DNA from: Rhodoligotrophos defluvii
GTDB lineage: Bacteria > Pseudomonadota > Alphaproteobacteria > Rhizobiales > Im1
NCBI RefSeq assembly: GCF_005281615.1
Contig: NZ_SZZM01000001.1
Coordinates: 1,583,455-1,647,454, forward strand
Direction: 5' to 3'
Length of the DNA stretch: 64,000 nucleotides
The notes beneath the pieces were generated by a model that was given only the letters and a program-made list of their open reading frames with translations, had not been told where the DNA came from and searched no databases. The position numbers were made by a program, and so were the translations under genes. Positions 50,740-60,162 of this stretch are shown in pieces; within the stretch, counting starts at the first letter, position 1, and every line of letters begins with the position of its first letter.

Positions 50740-51561
50740 TCACGATGCCGGCGCGCCGGTGTCGGTGCGCAGCCGTCTGAGCAGGTCGGCGATCGTCGCT
50801 TCGAGCGACTGCCATTGTGTGAGATGGCGCTGATGAAAGCGGTAGACGGCTGTCACCTTGTCCGTAAGGTCCAGCCGTCTTTCGCAAAGTGGGGAAATGG
50901 CGGAGCCGTCCTCCACGGCGCAATGGAACAGCACGGGCTCGCCCTGCGGCTCTGCCTGCCCCACGTAGAGGTGCATAGCCCTGTAGGGTGAGCCCGGCTT
51001 GAACCGGTACCGGGTGAGTCCTGCCTCGATGGCCTCTCCCGGTCCGTCGAAATAGACGGGATAGATCCGCGTCAGCCGCTCGGTCGCGCTGGCCAGCGGT
51101 GTGCGCCCGGCCAGCTCTATCGTGACGAGGTGCTCGAGGTCTGCGCCGTCGCGGCCGTCAGCCGGCACACCCGCCGCGAACGGCCACGGGATCTGCAAGG
51201 TCACCCGAGTCACGGAACCGAAAATCCGCCTGCTCACCTGCAGCACATAAGGACGGGGAATGGATAGGCGTGCGTCGTGCAGCGTCAGCACCTCGGTTCG
51301 GCCGAAATCCCGTGCCTCGTCGTTTCCGCCGAACAGCAGCTCCGGATGCGGCGCGAAATAGGCCGCCAGCAGGCCGCCCGTGAACAGGGCAAAGAGCCCC
51401 GCCATGATCAGCAGAGGCCAGGTGAGCGACTGGCGCGACGTTCGGCGCGCGGATCCGGGCGCGGAGACCGGCCGTGCCGCAGGGCCCGGGCGCCGCGCAG
51501 GTTTTCCGCCTGCTCTCTCACGGGTCTCGGCGCGAGGCCGATATGGTGGGCTCTGGCGCAT
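50740..51561 (-). CDS. Single-span membrane protein of unknown function
   Basis: 273 residues. An Arg/Pro-rich cytoplasmic N-terminus (1-45) and one membrane helix (about 46-68: TWPLLIMAGLFALFTGGLLAAYF) are followed by a soluble, presumably periplasmic domain of about 200 residues. That domain contains two Cys (FHCAVE and PLCERR) close enough for a disulfide. I recognise no family. Its stop directly abuts the DUF3126 stop on the other strand. The ending resembles proteins that accompany exported or cell-wall functions, but this is not evidence of role. Confidence 0.75.
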   Translation of the reverse strand: MRQSPPYRPRAETRERAGGKPARRPGPAARPVSAPGSARRTSRQSLTWPLLIMAGLFALFTGGLLAAYFAPHPELLFGGNDEARDFGRTEVLTLHDARLSIPRPYVLQVSRRIFGSVTRVTLQIPWPFAAGVPADGRDGADLEHLVTIELAGRTPLASATERLTRIYPVYFDGPGEAIEAGLTRYRFKPGSPYRAMHLYVGQAEPQGEPVLFHCAVEDGSAISPLCERRLDLTDKVTAVYRFHQRHLTQWQSLEATIADLLRRLRTDTGAPAS

Positions 51562-51620
51562 TGGCCGCCATGCTCCTATGAGAGATCATCCGCGTCACCA
51601 AGAACCAGGAAAGGCAAGCA

Positions 51621-52148
51621 ATGACGATCTTCCGTCTCGAAAATATCGGCCCGCATCTTCCTCCGACCGGAGAATACTGGGTTGCACCCAGCGCCGCCGT
51701 CATCGGTAACATTCTGCTCGACCGCAATGTCAGCGTCTGGTTCGGCGCGGTGCTGCGCGGCGACAACGATCCCATTCATATCGGCGAGAACTCGAACATT
51801 CAGGATAATGCTGTGCTCCATTCTGACGAAGGCTGTCCGCTCACGGTGGGCCGCAACGTGACGGTCGGCCACAAGGCCATCCTGCACGGCTGCATCATCG
51901 GCGACAACAGTCTGATCGGCATGAATGCGACCGTGCTCAACCGGGCGCAGATCGGCAGGAATTGCCTGATCGGCGCCGGCGCGCTCATCCCCGAAGGCAA
52001 GATCATTCCCGACAATTCGCTGGTCATGGGCATGCCGGGCAAGGTGGTGCGCGAGCTCACCGAGGAGGAGCAGCAGGGGCTGATCGAGTCGGCCGAGCAC
52101 TACGTCGCCAATTGGAAGCGCTTCGCCAAGGGCCTCGCGGAGATCTAG
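51621..52148 (+). CDS. Gamma carbonic anhydrase-family hexapeptide protein
   Basis: 175 residues of left-handed beta-helix repeats. Three His in the metal-site pattern are present: His67 ([10 protein letters not shown]), His84 and His89 ([10 protein letters not shown]). A C-terminal helix ([27 protein letters not shown]) packs against the helix. Members include active gamma carbonic anhydrases and YrdA/PaaY-like relatives. It overlaps the NIPSNAP gene tail-to-tail by four bases. Confidence 0.92.
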   Translation: MTIFRLENIGPHLPPTGEYWVAPSAAVIGNILLDRNVSVWFGAVLRGDNDPIHIGENSNIQDNAVLHSDEGCPLTVGRNVTVGHKAILHGCIIGDNSLIGMNATVLNRAQIGRNCLIGAGALIPEGKIIPDNSLVMGMPGKVVRELTEEEQQGLIESAEHYVANWKRFAKGLAEI

Positions 52149-52471
52149 GCCGGCGATTGCGTGAAGAAGTCGACGTCCTTCAGCGGGATCGAGGTGATGG
52201 AGGCGGCCAGCGGCCCGTCCGCTTCCGTCTTCGCCTTGAAGGCCGTCCATTCCGGATCGTTCCGGAACGCCTCCCAGCCCGCCTTCATCGCCGCCTCGTC
52301 CCGCCACGCGACAACGTACCAGAGCTCGCCGGGCACGGAAGCATGCTCCCAAAAATGGGTGACCTTGATGCCCAGCTTGTCGAACAGCCGCAGCGTGCCG
52401 TTGGCGAAGCGGTCGCGCAGCGCGGCCTCCTTCCCGGCCACTGGCATATAGCGTCTCAATTCGTAGATCAC
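52145..52471 (-). CDS. NIPSNAP family protein
   Basis: 108 residues with the ferredoxin-like NIPSNAP fold: [42 protein letters not shown] and [18 protein letters not shown]. The biochemical role of the family is poorly defined. It lies 24 bp downstream of the MocR-type regulator gene on the same strand. Confidence 0.9.
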   Translation of the reverse strand: MIYELRRYMPVAGKEAALRDRFANGTLRLFDKLGIKVTHFWEHASVPGELWYVVAWRDEAAMKAGWEAFRNDPEWTAFKAKTEADGPLAASITSIPLKDVDFFTQSPA

Positions 52472-52495
52472 GATCCCAACTCCCTCGAACGACGA

Positions 52496-53887
52496 TCAAA
52501 GCACAAGGTAGGATGCAGCCGGGCGCTTGCTGCGGAGCAGTTCGGCCACGATCTCCAGCCCCTGCTGGAGCTCGCCGCGCGACGGCGTCGCTCCGCCCAG
52601 GCTCAGCCGAACGGCTTGTGGCGCCGGACCATGGCCCACCATGAAGGCTTCCGCCGGCGTTACGGCGACGCCACGGGAATTCGCAGCAGCGACAAACCCC
52701 TCCGCGCGCCAGCTTTCCGGGAGGGTCACCCAGACATGCAGACCGGTGGGCAGGGCACTCACCTGATAGCCGCTCAGGAGGTCCGCGGCCATGGCCTGAC
52801 GCTTCCGTAGCTCTTCACGTTGCTCGTCCACCAGGCGCTGCGCCGCACCGTTCTCGATGAGCCGACTGGCGATCTCGACCGAGAATAGCGACGCCATCCA
52901 GGTGGTCGAGGCAAGGCCAGGGATGAGGTCTTTGGCCCGGCCTCGCGGGGCCGCGATGAAGCCAATGCGAAGGCCGGCCGAGATGACCTTGGAGAGGCTG
53001 GTGAGGTAGAAGCCGTGCTCCGGCGCAAAACTGGCAATGGGGGGCAGTGGCCTGTCCATCAGGCCGCCGCACACGTCGTTTTCGATGATCGCCACATCGT
53101 AGCGGGCGGCGATCTCGGCGAGTGCCTTGCGCCGCTCGACTGGCATGACCGCGAGCGTGGGGCTGTGATGGGTGGGGATGCAGAACAGCGCGCGAATGGT
53201 GCCACCCTTGCAGGCCGCCTCGAACGCCTCCGGGATCACGCCGTGCTGATCGATGGCTACGCTTTTCGGCGTCAGGTGCCGATTGGCGACCAGGAAGCGG
53301 ATGCCTGGGTCGGCCAGCTCTTCCAGCAGAATGGTGTCGCCGGGCTCGGTGATGGCGTTGAGGATGGCAGCAGCGGCCTGCTGCGCCCCGTTCACAATGA
53401 CGATGTCGTCCGCATGGGCGGGATACCCGAGCGCCGATAGCCATTTGACCGCAGATAGGCGGTGCTCGGGGAAGCCGAGCCATGGACGGTGGTATGGCAC
53501 CAAGGCTTCGATGCGATCGCCTTCGACCACATCCTGCATGGCCCGGGCGATCGCCGCCTGCTGCGAGGGCAGCACCACCAAGCAGTTGAAGCTCAGATCG
53601 ATACGGTCGGACTGGGCGCGGTTCGGCTCGAGCCGGGGCAGGTCGGACGGGCGCGAAGTGACGAAGGTACCGCGGCCGACGGAGCCCTCGATGAGATGGC
53701 GACGCTCCGCCAGGGCATAGGCCTTGCTTACCGTGCTGACGGAAAGCTTCAGCTGCCACGCCAATTCCCGGTGGGTGGGCAAGCGCGCCCCCGGCGCCAG
53801 CCGCCCCTCGGCAATGTCCTCCGCCAGGGCATCAGCGATGGCGACATAGAGCTTGCCTTTGCGGTTCTTGTAGTTCGGTATCCACAT
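52496..53887 (-). CDS. MocR/GabR-type regulator (GntR HTH fused to aminotransferase-like domain)
   Basis: 463 residues. An N-terminal GntR winged helix (about 10-80: RLPTHRELAWQLKLSVSTVSKAY) is joined to a class I aminotransferase-like domain (about 110-450). The PLP Lys lies in LTSLSKVISAGLRIGF. Such proteins use PLP to sense an amino compound and activate or repress catabolic genes. ATG 53887 (MWIPNYKNRKGKLY) is the natural start. A palindrome TTGTTGTACGACAA sits 12 bp upstream of it, and a near-identical site precedes the importer 2 unit. Confidence 0.92.
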   Translation of the reverse strand: MWIPNYKNRKGKLYVAIADALAEDIAEGRLAPGARLPTHRELAWQLKLSVSTVSKAYALAERRHLIEGSVGRGTFVTSRPSDLPRLEPNRAQSDRIDLSFNCLVVLPSQQAAIARAMQDVVEGDRIEALVPYHRPWLGFPEHRLSAVKWLSALGYPAHADDIVIVNGAQQAAAAILNAITEPGDTILLEELADPGIRFLVANRHLTPKSVAIDQHGVIPEAFEAACKGGTIRALFCIPTHHSPTLAVMPVERRKALAEIAARYDVAIIENDVCGGLMDRPLPPIASFAPEHGFYLTSLSKVISAGLRIGFIAAPRGRAKDLIPGLASTTWMASLFSVEIASRLIENGAAQRLVDEQREELRKRQAMAADLLSGYQVSALPTGLHVWVTLPESWRAEGFVAAANSRGVAVTPAEAFMVGHGPAPQAVRLSLGGATPSRGELQQGLEIVAELLRSKRPAASYLVL

Positions 53888-53898
53888 ATGAAGGGGAG

Positions 53899-53912
53899 TT
53901 GTTGTACGACAA
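53899..53912. promoter_or_regulatory. Candidate MocR operator 1 (TTGTTGTACGACAA)
   Basis: This 14-bp near-perfect palindrome lies between the divergent MocR and monooxygenase genes, 8 bp upstream of the -35 box at 53921. It differs by one base from the site at 56083. Confidence 0.65.
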
Positions 53913-53920
53913 TGTTCAAA

Positions 53921-53948
53921 TTGACATGCAAATCTCACTCAACATAAT
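53921..53948 (+). promoter_or_regulatory. Sigma70-type promoter of the monooxygenase/M19 unit
   Basis: TTGACA (53921-53926), a 16-bp spacer and CATAAT (53943-53948). The operator at 53899-53912 is centred about 49 bp before the expected transcript start. Confidence 0.6.
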
Positions 53949-54016
53949 CCAAAACGCAATACAAATCCTCGCGGGCTCCTTCGCCCCCTACCGGCTGCCC
54001 GGCCAAAGGAGCGGTC

Positions 54017-55054
54017 ATGAAGTTCGGCTTCTATCTTCCCTGCTATTATCCAGACATGTCCTACCCGGCGGCGCAACTCTATCGGGACACGATCGAGGAA
54101 GCCAAGCTGGCTGAGGAGCTCGGCTTCATCTCCCTGACCATCCCGGAGCATCATTTCATCAACTATCTCGTTCACCCGAGCCCGCTGCTCACGGCGGTGC
54201 GGGTGGCGGCGGAGACCAAGTCGATCCCGCTCATCAGCGCGGTGCTGGTACTGCCGTTCTACGATATTCGCAGGCTTGCCGGCGAGATTGCCCAGGCGGA
54301 CTGCCTGACCGATGGACGCATTCAGATCGGCGTCGGGCGTGGCGCCTTCCGCTACGAGTTCGACCGCTTCAATGTGCCGGTGGAGGAAAGCCGCGACCGC
54401 TTCGATGACAGTCTCAACCTCTTGATGGCGCTGCTCAGCGAGGAGGAGGTGAGCTGGGACAGCAAGTATTACAAGTTCGATGCGCTCACGATCACCCCGC
54501 GGCCCTATCAGAAGCCCTGTCCGAAGATCTGGGTCGCCGCGCTGTCGGAAGGCGCGATCGCCGGCACGGTGCGCCGCGGGTTCAATGTGATGACCACGCC
54601 GCTGCGTGACCCGTTCGAGGCGGCGAGCCGGCAGGCCAAGGCGTTCCTTGCGGCCTTGCCGCCCGGCAATCCGCTCAACCAGAAGCACTCCATGCTGCGC
54701 ATGGGCTTCGTGACCAAGAACGATGCGGACACGACCGAGAAGCTGCAGCTCGCGCTCGAGAACCATCGGCGGTTCGTCAATGTGTTCGAAACGCCCGGCA
54801 CGGTGAAAGGGGGCGCGATCGTGCCGCTCGACGTGCCCGAGACCCTGGAGGATATCCGCCAGAGCCTGATCATCGGGTCGCCGCAGGAGTGCCTGGACAA
54901 GATCGGGCACTATGCCGAGCTCGGGATCGACGACATTCAGGTGAACATGAATTTCGGCGCATCGCACAGGGATGTCATGGGCGCGCTCGAGCGCTTTGCC
55001 GTTCACGTCATGCCCCATTTCAAGAGCACAGCCTCGGCCGAGGTAACGGTATGA
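54017..55054 (+). CDS. LLM-class (luciferase-like) flavin-dependent monooxygenase
   Basis: 345 residues of the bacterial luciferase-like TIM barrel: FYLPCYYPDMSYPAAQLYRD, ISLTIPEHHFINYLVHPSPL, RIQIGVGRGAFRYEFDRF and KIWVAALSEGAIA. These enzymes use reduced FMN or F420 to oxygenate or oxidise small molecules. AAAGGAGCGGTC precedes ATG 54017. It overlaps the M19 gene by four bases (ATGA), so the products likely act in sequence. Confidence 0.9.
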   Translation: MKFGFYLPCYYPDMSYPAAQLYRDTIEEAKLAEELGFISLTIPEHHFINYLVHPSPLLTAVRVAAETKSIPLISAVLVLPFYDIRRLAGEIAQADCLTDGRIQIGVGRGAFRYEFDRFNVPVEESRDRFDDSLNLLMALLSEEEVSWDSKYYKFDALTITPRPYQKPCPKIWVAALSEGAIAGTVRRGFNVMTTPLRDPFEAASRQAKAFLAALPPGNPLNQKHSMLRMGFVTKNDADTTEKLQLALENHRRFVNVFETPGTVKGGAIVPLDVPETLEDIRQSLIIGSPQECLDKIGHYAELGIDDIQVNMNFGASHRDVMGALERFAVHVMPHFKSTASAEVTV

Positions 55055-56076
55055 CCACCGAAAGCACGCGCGCCGCCGAGCTGCACAAGCGCGCCCTCAT
55101 CGTCGACGGCCTGGTCTTCTCCTGCGACACCGACGCGGTGCTGCGGCAGGGCAATGTTGCCGCGGTGAACGTCACCGTGTCGGACTTCAACGCAGATTTC
55201 GAAGGCGCTTGCGACGATATCGCCGGCTGGCTGGCCCGGGCGGCCGACCCGGCGGGCCCCTGGCACATCGTCGAGACGGTACAGGACATTCATGCGGCTC
55301 GGCAGGCCAACAAGATCGGCCTCATCATGGGCTGGCAGAACATGCGCGCCATCGGCGACCGGCTCGACCGGATCCGCTTTTTTCAGCGGCTCGGCATCCG
55401 GGTGATGCAGCTGACCTATAATGAGCGCAACTTCATCGGCGACGGCTGCCTGGAGCCGGCGGATGCAGGCCTGAGCCTGTTCGGCCGGCGCGTCATCACG
55501 GAGATGAACCGGTGCGGCGTTGCCATCGACCTGAGCCATGTGGGCCACCGCTCGGCGATGGACGCGGCGAGCTTGAGCGAGCGGCCGGTGCTCCTGACCC
55601 ATGCTAACGCCAAGGCGGTGTCGGACATGCCGCGCAACAAGCATGACGCGCTGATCAAGGCGGTGGCCGAGACCGGCGGACTGATCGGCGCCAGCGTCTA
55701 TGGTCCGATGTGCTGGGACGGCAATCCGGAGCGCCGGCCGACGCTGGAGGATTTCTATCGCCATCTCGATCATATCGTCAGCCTGGTGGGCATCGAGCAC
55801 GTGGCCTTCGGCACCGATTTTCCGGCGGTGACCGATCTCGATACGGTCGGGTCCATCATTCAGATGACGCTCGATCGCTACCCCACGGCGATCACCAAAT
55901 ATGCTGCCGCCTTCGGCAACGAGGTGCGCACGCGCTATCCCGTGGACTGCGGCTCGCCGGCCGAGCTCGGCAAGATCACGGAGCTGCTGGTGACGAAAGG
56001 CTGGAAAGAGGCCGACATCCTGGCCTTCCTCGGCGGCAATTACTTGCGCGTGCTGGACGCAATCTGGACCGTCTAG
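55051..56076 (+). CDS. M19 (membrane dipeptidase) family protein with altered metal site
   Basis: 341 residues with the renal dipeptidase-type TIM barrel. Retained ligands: His in AIDLSHVGH, His in LLTHANAKAVSD and Asp in VAFGTDF. The N-terminal HxD motif (usually DGHND) reads VDGLVFSCD, and the bridging Glu (usually VEGGH) reads GWQNM, so three of the expected ligands are replaced. This argues against an ordinary two-zinc dipeptidase and for a one-metal or different hydrolase. No signal peptide is visible, so it is cytoplasmic. It is coupled to the monooxygenase gene. Confidence 0.88.
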   Translation: MTTESTRAAELHKRALIVDGLVFSCDTDAVLRQGNVAAVNVTVSDFNADFEGACDDIAGWLARAADPAGPWHIVETVQDIHAARQANKIGLIMGWQNMRAIGDRLDRIRFFQRLGIRVMQLTYNERNFIGDGCLEPADAGLSLFGRRVITEMNRCGVAIDLSHVGHRSAMDAASLSERPVLLTHANAKAVSDMPRNKHDALIKAVAETGGLIGASVYGPMCWDGNPERRPTLEDFYRHLDHIVSLVGIEHVAFGTDFPAVTDLDTVGSIIQMTLDRYPTAITKYAAAFGNEVRTRYPVDCGSPAELGKITELLVTKGWKEADILAFLGGNYLRVLDAIWTV

Positions 56077-56082
56077 CGCTTC

Positions 56083-56096
56083 TTGTCGTACGACAA
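56083..56096. promoter_or_regulatory. Candidate MocR operator 2 (TTGTCGTACGACAA)
   Basis: A perfect 14-bp palindrome between the M19 stop and the importer 2 binding-protein gene. It lies 8 bp before TTGACC (56105-56110), followed by a 16-bp spacer and TAACGT, the same geometry as operator 1 and its promoter. Confidence 0.65.
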
Positions 56097-56209
56097 TATC
56101 GCTGTTGACCGGTTTGTTTGACCGGGTAACGTGAATTGTAGTGCGATCCGGAAAATCCTGGGTGAGGCTGAACGGGTTTCCGGACTCCAATAAATGGGGA
56201 GACGACAAT

Positions 56210-57259
56210 ATGCTGCGCTCCGGACTCATCTCTCGGACAACCTATCGCGCCGCGCTGCTCGTTGCTTGCGCGACAATGTTCGCCAATACCGCGCTGGCTC
56301 AGGACACGATCACCATCGCCTCCTGGGGCGGCAATTATCAGGAGGCTCTGTCGAAGGCCATCTGGCAGCCGACGGCCGAGAAGCTCGGGATCACGATCCT
56401 GGAGGACACCACCAACGGTCTGGCCGATGTGCGTGCCCAGGTCTCGGCCAACAGCGTGTTGTGGGATATCACCGAGCTCACCATCGACGGCTGTGCCCAA
56501 GGCGAGGCGGAGGGCCTGTTCGAAGACCTGGATTACAGCGTGATCGACAAATCCGGCTTCGACCCGGCCGTGGTGCAGCGGACCTATATCGGCCTCAACT
56601 ACTATTCCAACGTGATCGGCTGGAATAAGGACAAGTTCAAGGAAGGTCCACAATCCTGGGCCGACTTCTGGGACGTGGAGAAGTTCCCCGGCCGCCGCTC
56701 ACTCCGCAACGATCCGGCCGAGGTGCTGGAAGCCGCCCTGCTGGCGGACGGCGTGGCCCCGGATCAGCTCTACCCGCTCGATCTCGACCGGGCGTTCAAG
56801 AGCCTGGAGAAGATCAAGCCGCATATTTCGGTTTGGTGGTCGTCCGGCGCGCAGTCGGCCCAGCTGGTGGCGGATGGCGAGGTTGACCTGATCGGCGCCT
56901 GGAACGGCCGCATCAGCGCCGCCATCAAGTCGGGTGCGCCTTTCGACTTCACCTTCAACCAAGGGCTGCTCATCGCCGATTGCCTGGTGATCCCCAAGGG
57001 CGTGAAGAACAAGGATCTCGCCATGAAGGCCCTGGCAACGGCGGTCTCGGCCGAAATGCTGGCCAACCTGCCTCAGTACATCGACTACGGCCCCGCCAAC
57101 CTGAAGGCCTACGAGACCGGCAAGATCACGCCGGAAATCGCCAAGACCCTGAACACCGCACCCGAGAATGCCGCCAAGCAGGCCGTGGTCCGCGGCGACT
57201 GGTGGGGCAAGCACGGGGCCGAGGCGCGTGAGCGCTGGGCGCAGTTCATCAACCAGTAA
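56210..57259 (+). CDS. PotD-type extracellular solute-binding protein (importer 2)
   Basis: 349 residues. A Sec signal peptide is cleaved near TALAQ (about residue 30). The mature protein begins DTITIASWGGNYQEALSKA, typical of spermidine/putrescine-type binding proteins. Ligand-pocket aromatic residues include the WW in HISVWWSSGAQSAQLV. TGGGGAGACGACAAT precedes ATG 56210. It heads the importer 2 unit: binding protein, ATPase, permease, permease. The overall similarity to the 18514 protein shows common descent but probably a different ligand. Confidence 0.92.
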   Translation: MLRSGLISRTTYRAALLVACATMFANTALAQDTITIASWGGNYQEALSKAIWQPTAEKLGITILEDTTNGLADVRAQVSANSVLWDITELTIDGCAQGEAEGLFEDLDYSVIDKSGFDPAVVQRTYIGLNYYSNVIGWNKDKFKEGPQSWADFWDVEKFPGRRSLRNDPAEVLEAALLADGVAPDQLYPLDLDRAFKSLEKIKPHISVWWSSGAQSAQLVADGEVDLIGAWNGRISAAIKSGAPFDFTFNQGLLIADCLVIPKGVKNKDLAMKALATAVSAEMLANLPQYIDYGPANLKAYETGKITPEIAKTLNTAPENAAKQAVVRGDWWGKHGAEARERWAQFINQ

Positions 57260-57339
57260 CACGATCCGCCAGGAGAGCCGATGCTGGTGCCCCCCGCGCC
57301 GGCTTCGGCTTTTCGGCATGGGAGCGTGACAGGGGTGCA

Positions 57340-58443
57340 ATGACGGTTCGTGAAGGTTCGGCGTCGCGCACGGGGCTGGACATCAGCATCAGGTCCCTGG
57401 TCAAGCAATATGGAGACTATAGGGCGCTCGATGGCGTCAGCCTCGATGTCGCCGCCGGCGAATTTCTGACCCTGCTCGGGCCTTCGGGCTCGGGCAAGTC
57501 CACCCTGCTGATGGTGATCGCCGGCTTCATCCGACCCACCTCCGGCCTGCTTTGCTTCGGCAGCCGCGACGTGACCAAGCTCGAGCCGCACAAGCGCAAT
57601 ATCGGCGTGGTCTTCCAGAACTATGCGCTGTTCCCGCACATGACCGTGGCCGCCAATGTCGCCTATCCCCTGAAGCTTCGCGGCCTGTCAAAGGCACAGG
57701 TTGCCGAGCGGGTCGACTGGGCCCTGTCGCTGGTCAAGCTGGAAGGCTTCGGCGACCGCACTATCGACCAGCTGTCGGGCGGCCAGCGCCAGCGGGTGGC
57801 GCTGGCCCGGGCGGTGGTGTTCGAGCCCGACGTGCTGCTCATGGATGAGCCCCTGTCCGCACTCGACAAGAAACTGCGTGAGCACATGCAGATCGAGATC
57901 CGCCGGCTGCACGACAAGCTGGGGGTGACCACGATCTATGTGACCCATGATCAGCGCGAGGCCCTCACCATGTCCGACCGCATTGCCGTGATCAATCACG
58001 GGCGGTTCGAGCAGGTCGCCGACCCCCGCACGCTTTACGAGAATCCGGCGAGCAGCTTCGTTGCCGATTTCATCGGTGATGCTACGGTGCTTGCCTTGGA
58101 GGGTAACGGCGGCCGCTGCACCCTCAACGGCCATCCCGTGCGCAGCCACGGCCGTGCGTTTTCCGGGCGGCAGGCCTTCCTGGTGCTGCGGCCGGAGAAG
58201 CTGCGCATCCTCAATGGCAATGACGACGAGCAGTGGAACCGGTTCGCCGGCGTGGTGAACGAGATCGTCTATCAGGGCGACAGCCTGCTGCTCTCGATCG
58301 AGCTGGAGCGGGGCGAGGTGGTCTTCCTGCGCCAGCCGACCGACCAGACGACACTCGAAGGGCTGCCCGCCAAGGGCGAGCCGATCGAGATCGGGCTGCA
58401 TGTGAATGACACACTGATCGTGCCCGGGCTCGCCGCGCAATGA
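57340..58443 (+). CDS. PotA-type ABC transporter ATP-binding protein (importer 2)
   Basis: 367 residues. Walker [26 protein letters not shown], signature LSGGQRQR, Walker [14 protein letters not shown] and the switch His in VTHDQREA are followed by a TOBE-type C-terminal domain. It energises the two permeases that follow and overlaps the first by four bases. Confidence 0.94.
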   Translation: MTVREGSASRTGLDISIRSLVKQYGDYRALDGVSLDVAAGEFLTLLGPSGSGKSTLLMVIAGFIRPTSGLLCFGSRDVTKLEPHKRNIGVVFQNYALFPHMTVAANVAYPLKLRGLSKAQVAERVDWALSLVKLEGFGDRTIDQLSGGQRQRVALARAVVFEPDVLLMDEPLSALDKKLREHMQIEIRRLHDKLGVTTIYVTHDQREALTMSDRIAVINHGRFEQVADPRTLYENPASSFVADFIGDATVLALEGNGGRCTLNGHPVRSHGRAFSGRQAFLVLRPEKLRILNGNDDEQWNRFAGVVNEIVYQGDSLLLSIELERGEVVFLRQPTDQTTLEGLPAKGEPIEIGLHVNDTLIVPGLAAQ

Positions 58444-59312
58444 TGGTGCACCCGGCAGAAGAACTGGAGGCCGAAGACCGGGGGGAGCGGCTGCGGCTGT
58501 TGGCCTTGTCGCTGCCCTCGGTGCTGCTGGTCACCATCATTCTGCTGATCCCGGTGGGATGGCTGTTCTGGCTGTCCTTCTCGGGGCCGGACGGCCTGTC
58601 GCTGGTCAATTACATCAGGCTGTATGAGAACACCGCCTATCTCACGATCTTCCAAACCACGTTCCTGATCAGCCTCGTTGTCACGCTGCTCACCGCCGCA
58701 CTGGGCTATCCTTTTGCCTATCTCCTGTCGCAGCTGCCGCGGACACTCGCCATTCTCGGCCTGTTCGTGGTGTTGCTGCCGTTCTGGACGTCGACCCTGG
58801 TCAGGACCTATTCCTGGCTGGTGCTGCTGCAGCGCCGCGGGCTCGTCAACACGCTTCTCCTGAAGCTCGGCCTCGTGGGGGAGCCGCTGGGGCTGGTTTA
58901 TAACACCACCGGCGTGGTCATCGGCATGGTGCACATCATGCTGCCCTTCATGGTGCTGCCGCTCTATGCCGCCATGACCTCCGTCGACCCGACGCTGGTC
59001 AGGGCCGCCGTCAGCCTAGGCGCCACGCGCCGGCACGCCTTCTTCACCATCTTCGCGCCGCTGACCCTGCCTGGCCTCATCGCCGGCTCGCTGCTGGTGT
59101 TCATCTATTGCCTCGGCTTCTACATCACGCCGCAGATCCTGGGTGGCGGCCGGGTCAATCTCGTGTCCATGAAGATCCTGGAGAACGCCACCGTCTATTC
59201 GGACTGGGGCGCGGCCTCGGCACTGGGCGTCGTGCTCCTGGTCGCGACGCTTCTCATTTTCAAGCTGCTGCAGAAGATCCTGCCGGTCGAGCGGCTGTTG
59301 AGAAGGCCCTGA
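58440..59312 (+). CDS. PotB-type ABC transporter permease (importer 2)
   Basis: 290 residues with about six membrane spans and the EAA loop AAVSLGATRRHAFFTIFAPLTLPG. ATGA overlap with the ATPase gene. It is of ordinary length, unlike its counterpart in importer 1. Confidence 0.93.
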   Translation: MMVHPAEELEAEDRGERLRLLALSLPSVLLVTIILLIPVGWLFWLSFSGPDGLSLVNYIRLYENTAYLTIFQTTFLISLVVTLLTAALGYPFAYLLSQLPRTLAILGLFVVLLPFWTSTLVRTYSWLVLLQRRGLVNTLLLKLGLVGEPLGLVYNTTGVVIGMVHIMLPFMVLPLYAAMTSVDPTLVRAAVSLGATRRHAFFTIFAPLTLPGLIAGSLLVFIYCLGFYITPQILGGGRVNLVSMKILENATVYSDWGAASALGVVLLVATLLIFKLLQKILPVERLLRRP

Positions 59313-59315
59313 CGG

Positions 59316-60155
59316 ATGGATGATCCGACCATCACTCACCGTCAGCGCCTATGGCTATACGCCTATGGCATCGCCGTGAGCATCTTCCTTTTGGCGCCGA
59401 TCGCGATCGTCATCCCCATCTCGTTCTCGCCGGGCGAATTCCTGGAATTTCCGCCCTCCGAATTCTCCTTGCGCTGGTACCGCACCTTCTTCTCCAGCCC
59501 CGAGTGGATGAGCGCGACCTGGGTTTCCCTGAAGGCCGCAACGCTGACCGTCTTGCTGGCAACACCGCTGGGCGTGGCCGCCGCCTACGGACTGCATGTC
59601 TCGGAATCGCGCCTGGCCAAGAGCGTACGGCCGCTGCTGATCGTGCCGCTGATCGTTCCGGTGATCATCATCGCCATCGGCGTGTTCTATCTCTATGCGC
59701 GGCTGGCGCTCATCAACACGCTGACCGGGCTGGTCCTGGCCCATAGCGTGCTGGCGCTGCCTTTCGTGTTCGTGGTGGTGGGGGCGGGCTTCCAGCGCTA
59801 CGACATGGCGCAGGAGCTGGTCGCGCGCTCGCTGGGCGCCTCGCGCCTCAAGGCGTTCCTGACGGTGACGCTGCCGCAGATCCGGCCGTCGGTCATCTCG
59901 GCGGCCTTGTTCGCCTTCATCACGTCTTTCGACGAAGTGGTGATCGCTCTGTTCGTCTCGCGCGGACCCTCATCCACGCTCACCCGCAAGATGTTCACGT
60001 CCCTGCGCGATCAGGTCAGCCCGACCATCGCCGCGATCTCGACCATTCTCATCCTGGTGACGCTGCTGACAGCCGCCCTCATTCTCATCGCCCAGCTGCG
60101 GCAGAAGCCGCAAAGGGCCGCAGCGCTGGCGCCGGTCACGGCCCCCGAGGCCTGA
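59316..60155 (+). CDS. PotC-type ABC transporter permease (importer 2)
   Basis: 279 residues, six membrane spans, EAA loop ARSLGASRLKAFLTVTLPQIRP and the family stretch FAFITSFDEVVIALFVS. It follows the first permease by three bases. Its end is eight bases from that of the convergent M24 gene. Confidence 0.93.
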   Translation: MDDPTITHRQRLWLYAYGIAVSIFLLAPIAIVIPISFSPGEFLEFPPSEFSLRWYRTFFSSPEWMSATWVSLKAATLTVLLATPLGVAAAYGLHVSESRLAKSVRPLLIVPLIVPVIIIAIGVFYLYARLALINTLTGLVLAHSVLALPFVFVVVGAGFQRYDMAQELVARSLGASRLKAFLTVTLPQIRPSVISAALFAFITSFDEVVIALFVSRGPSSTLTRKMFTSLRDQVSPTIAAISTILILVTLLTAALILIAQLRQKPQRAAALAPVTAPEA

Positions 60156-60162
60156 TCGCGTA

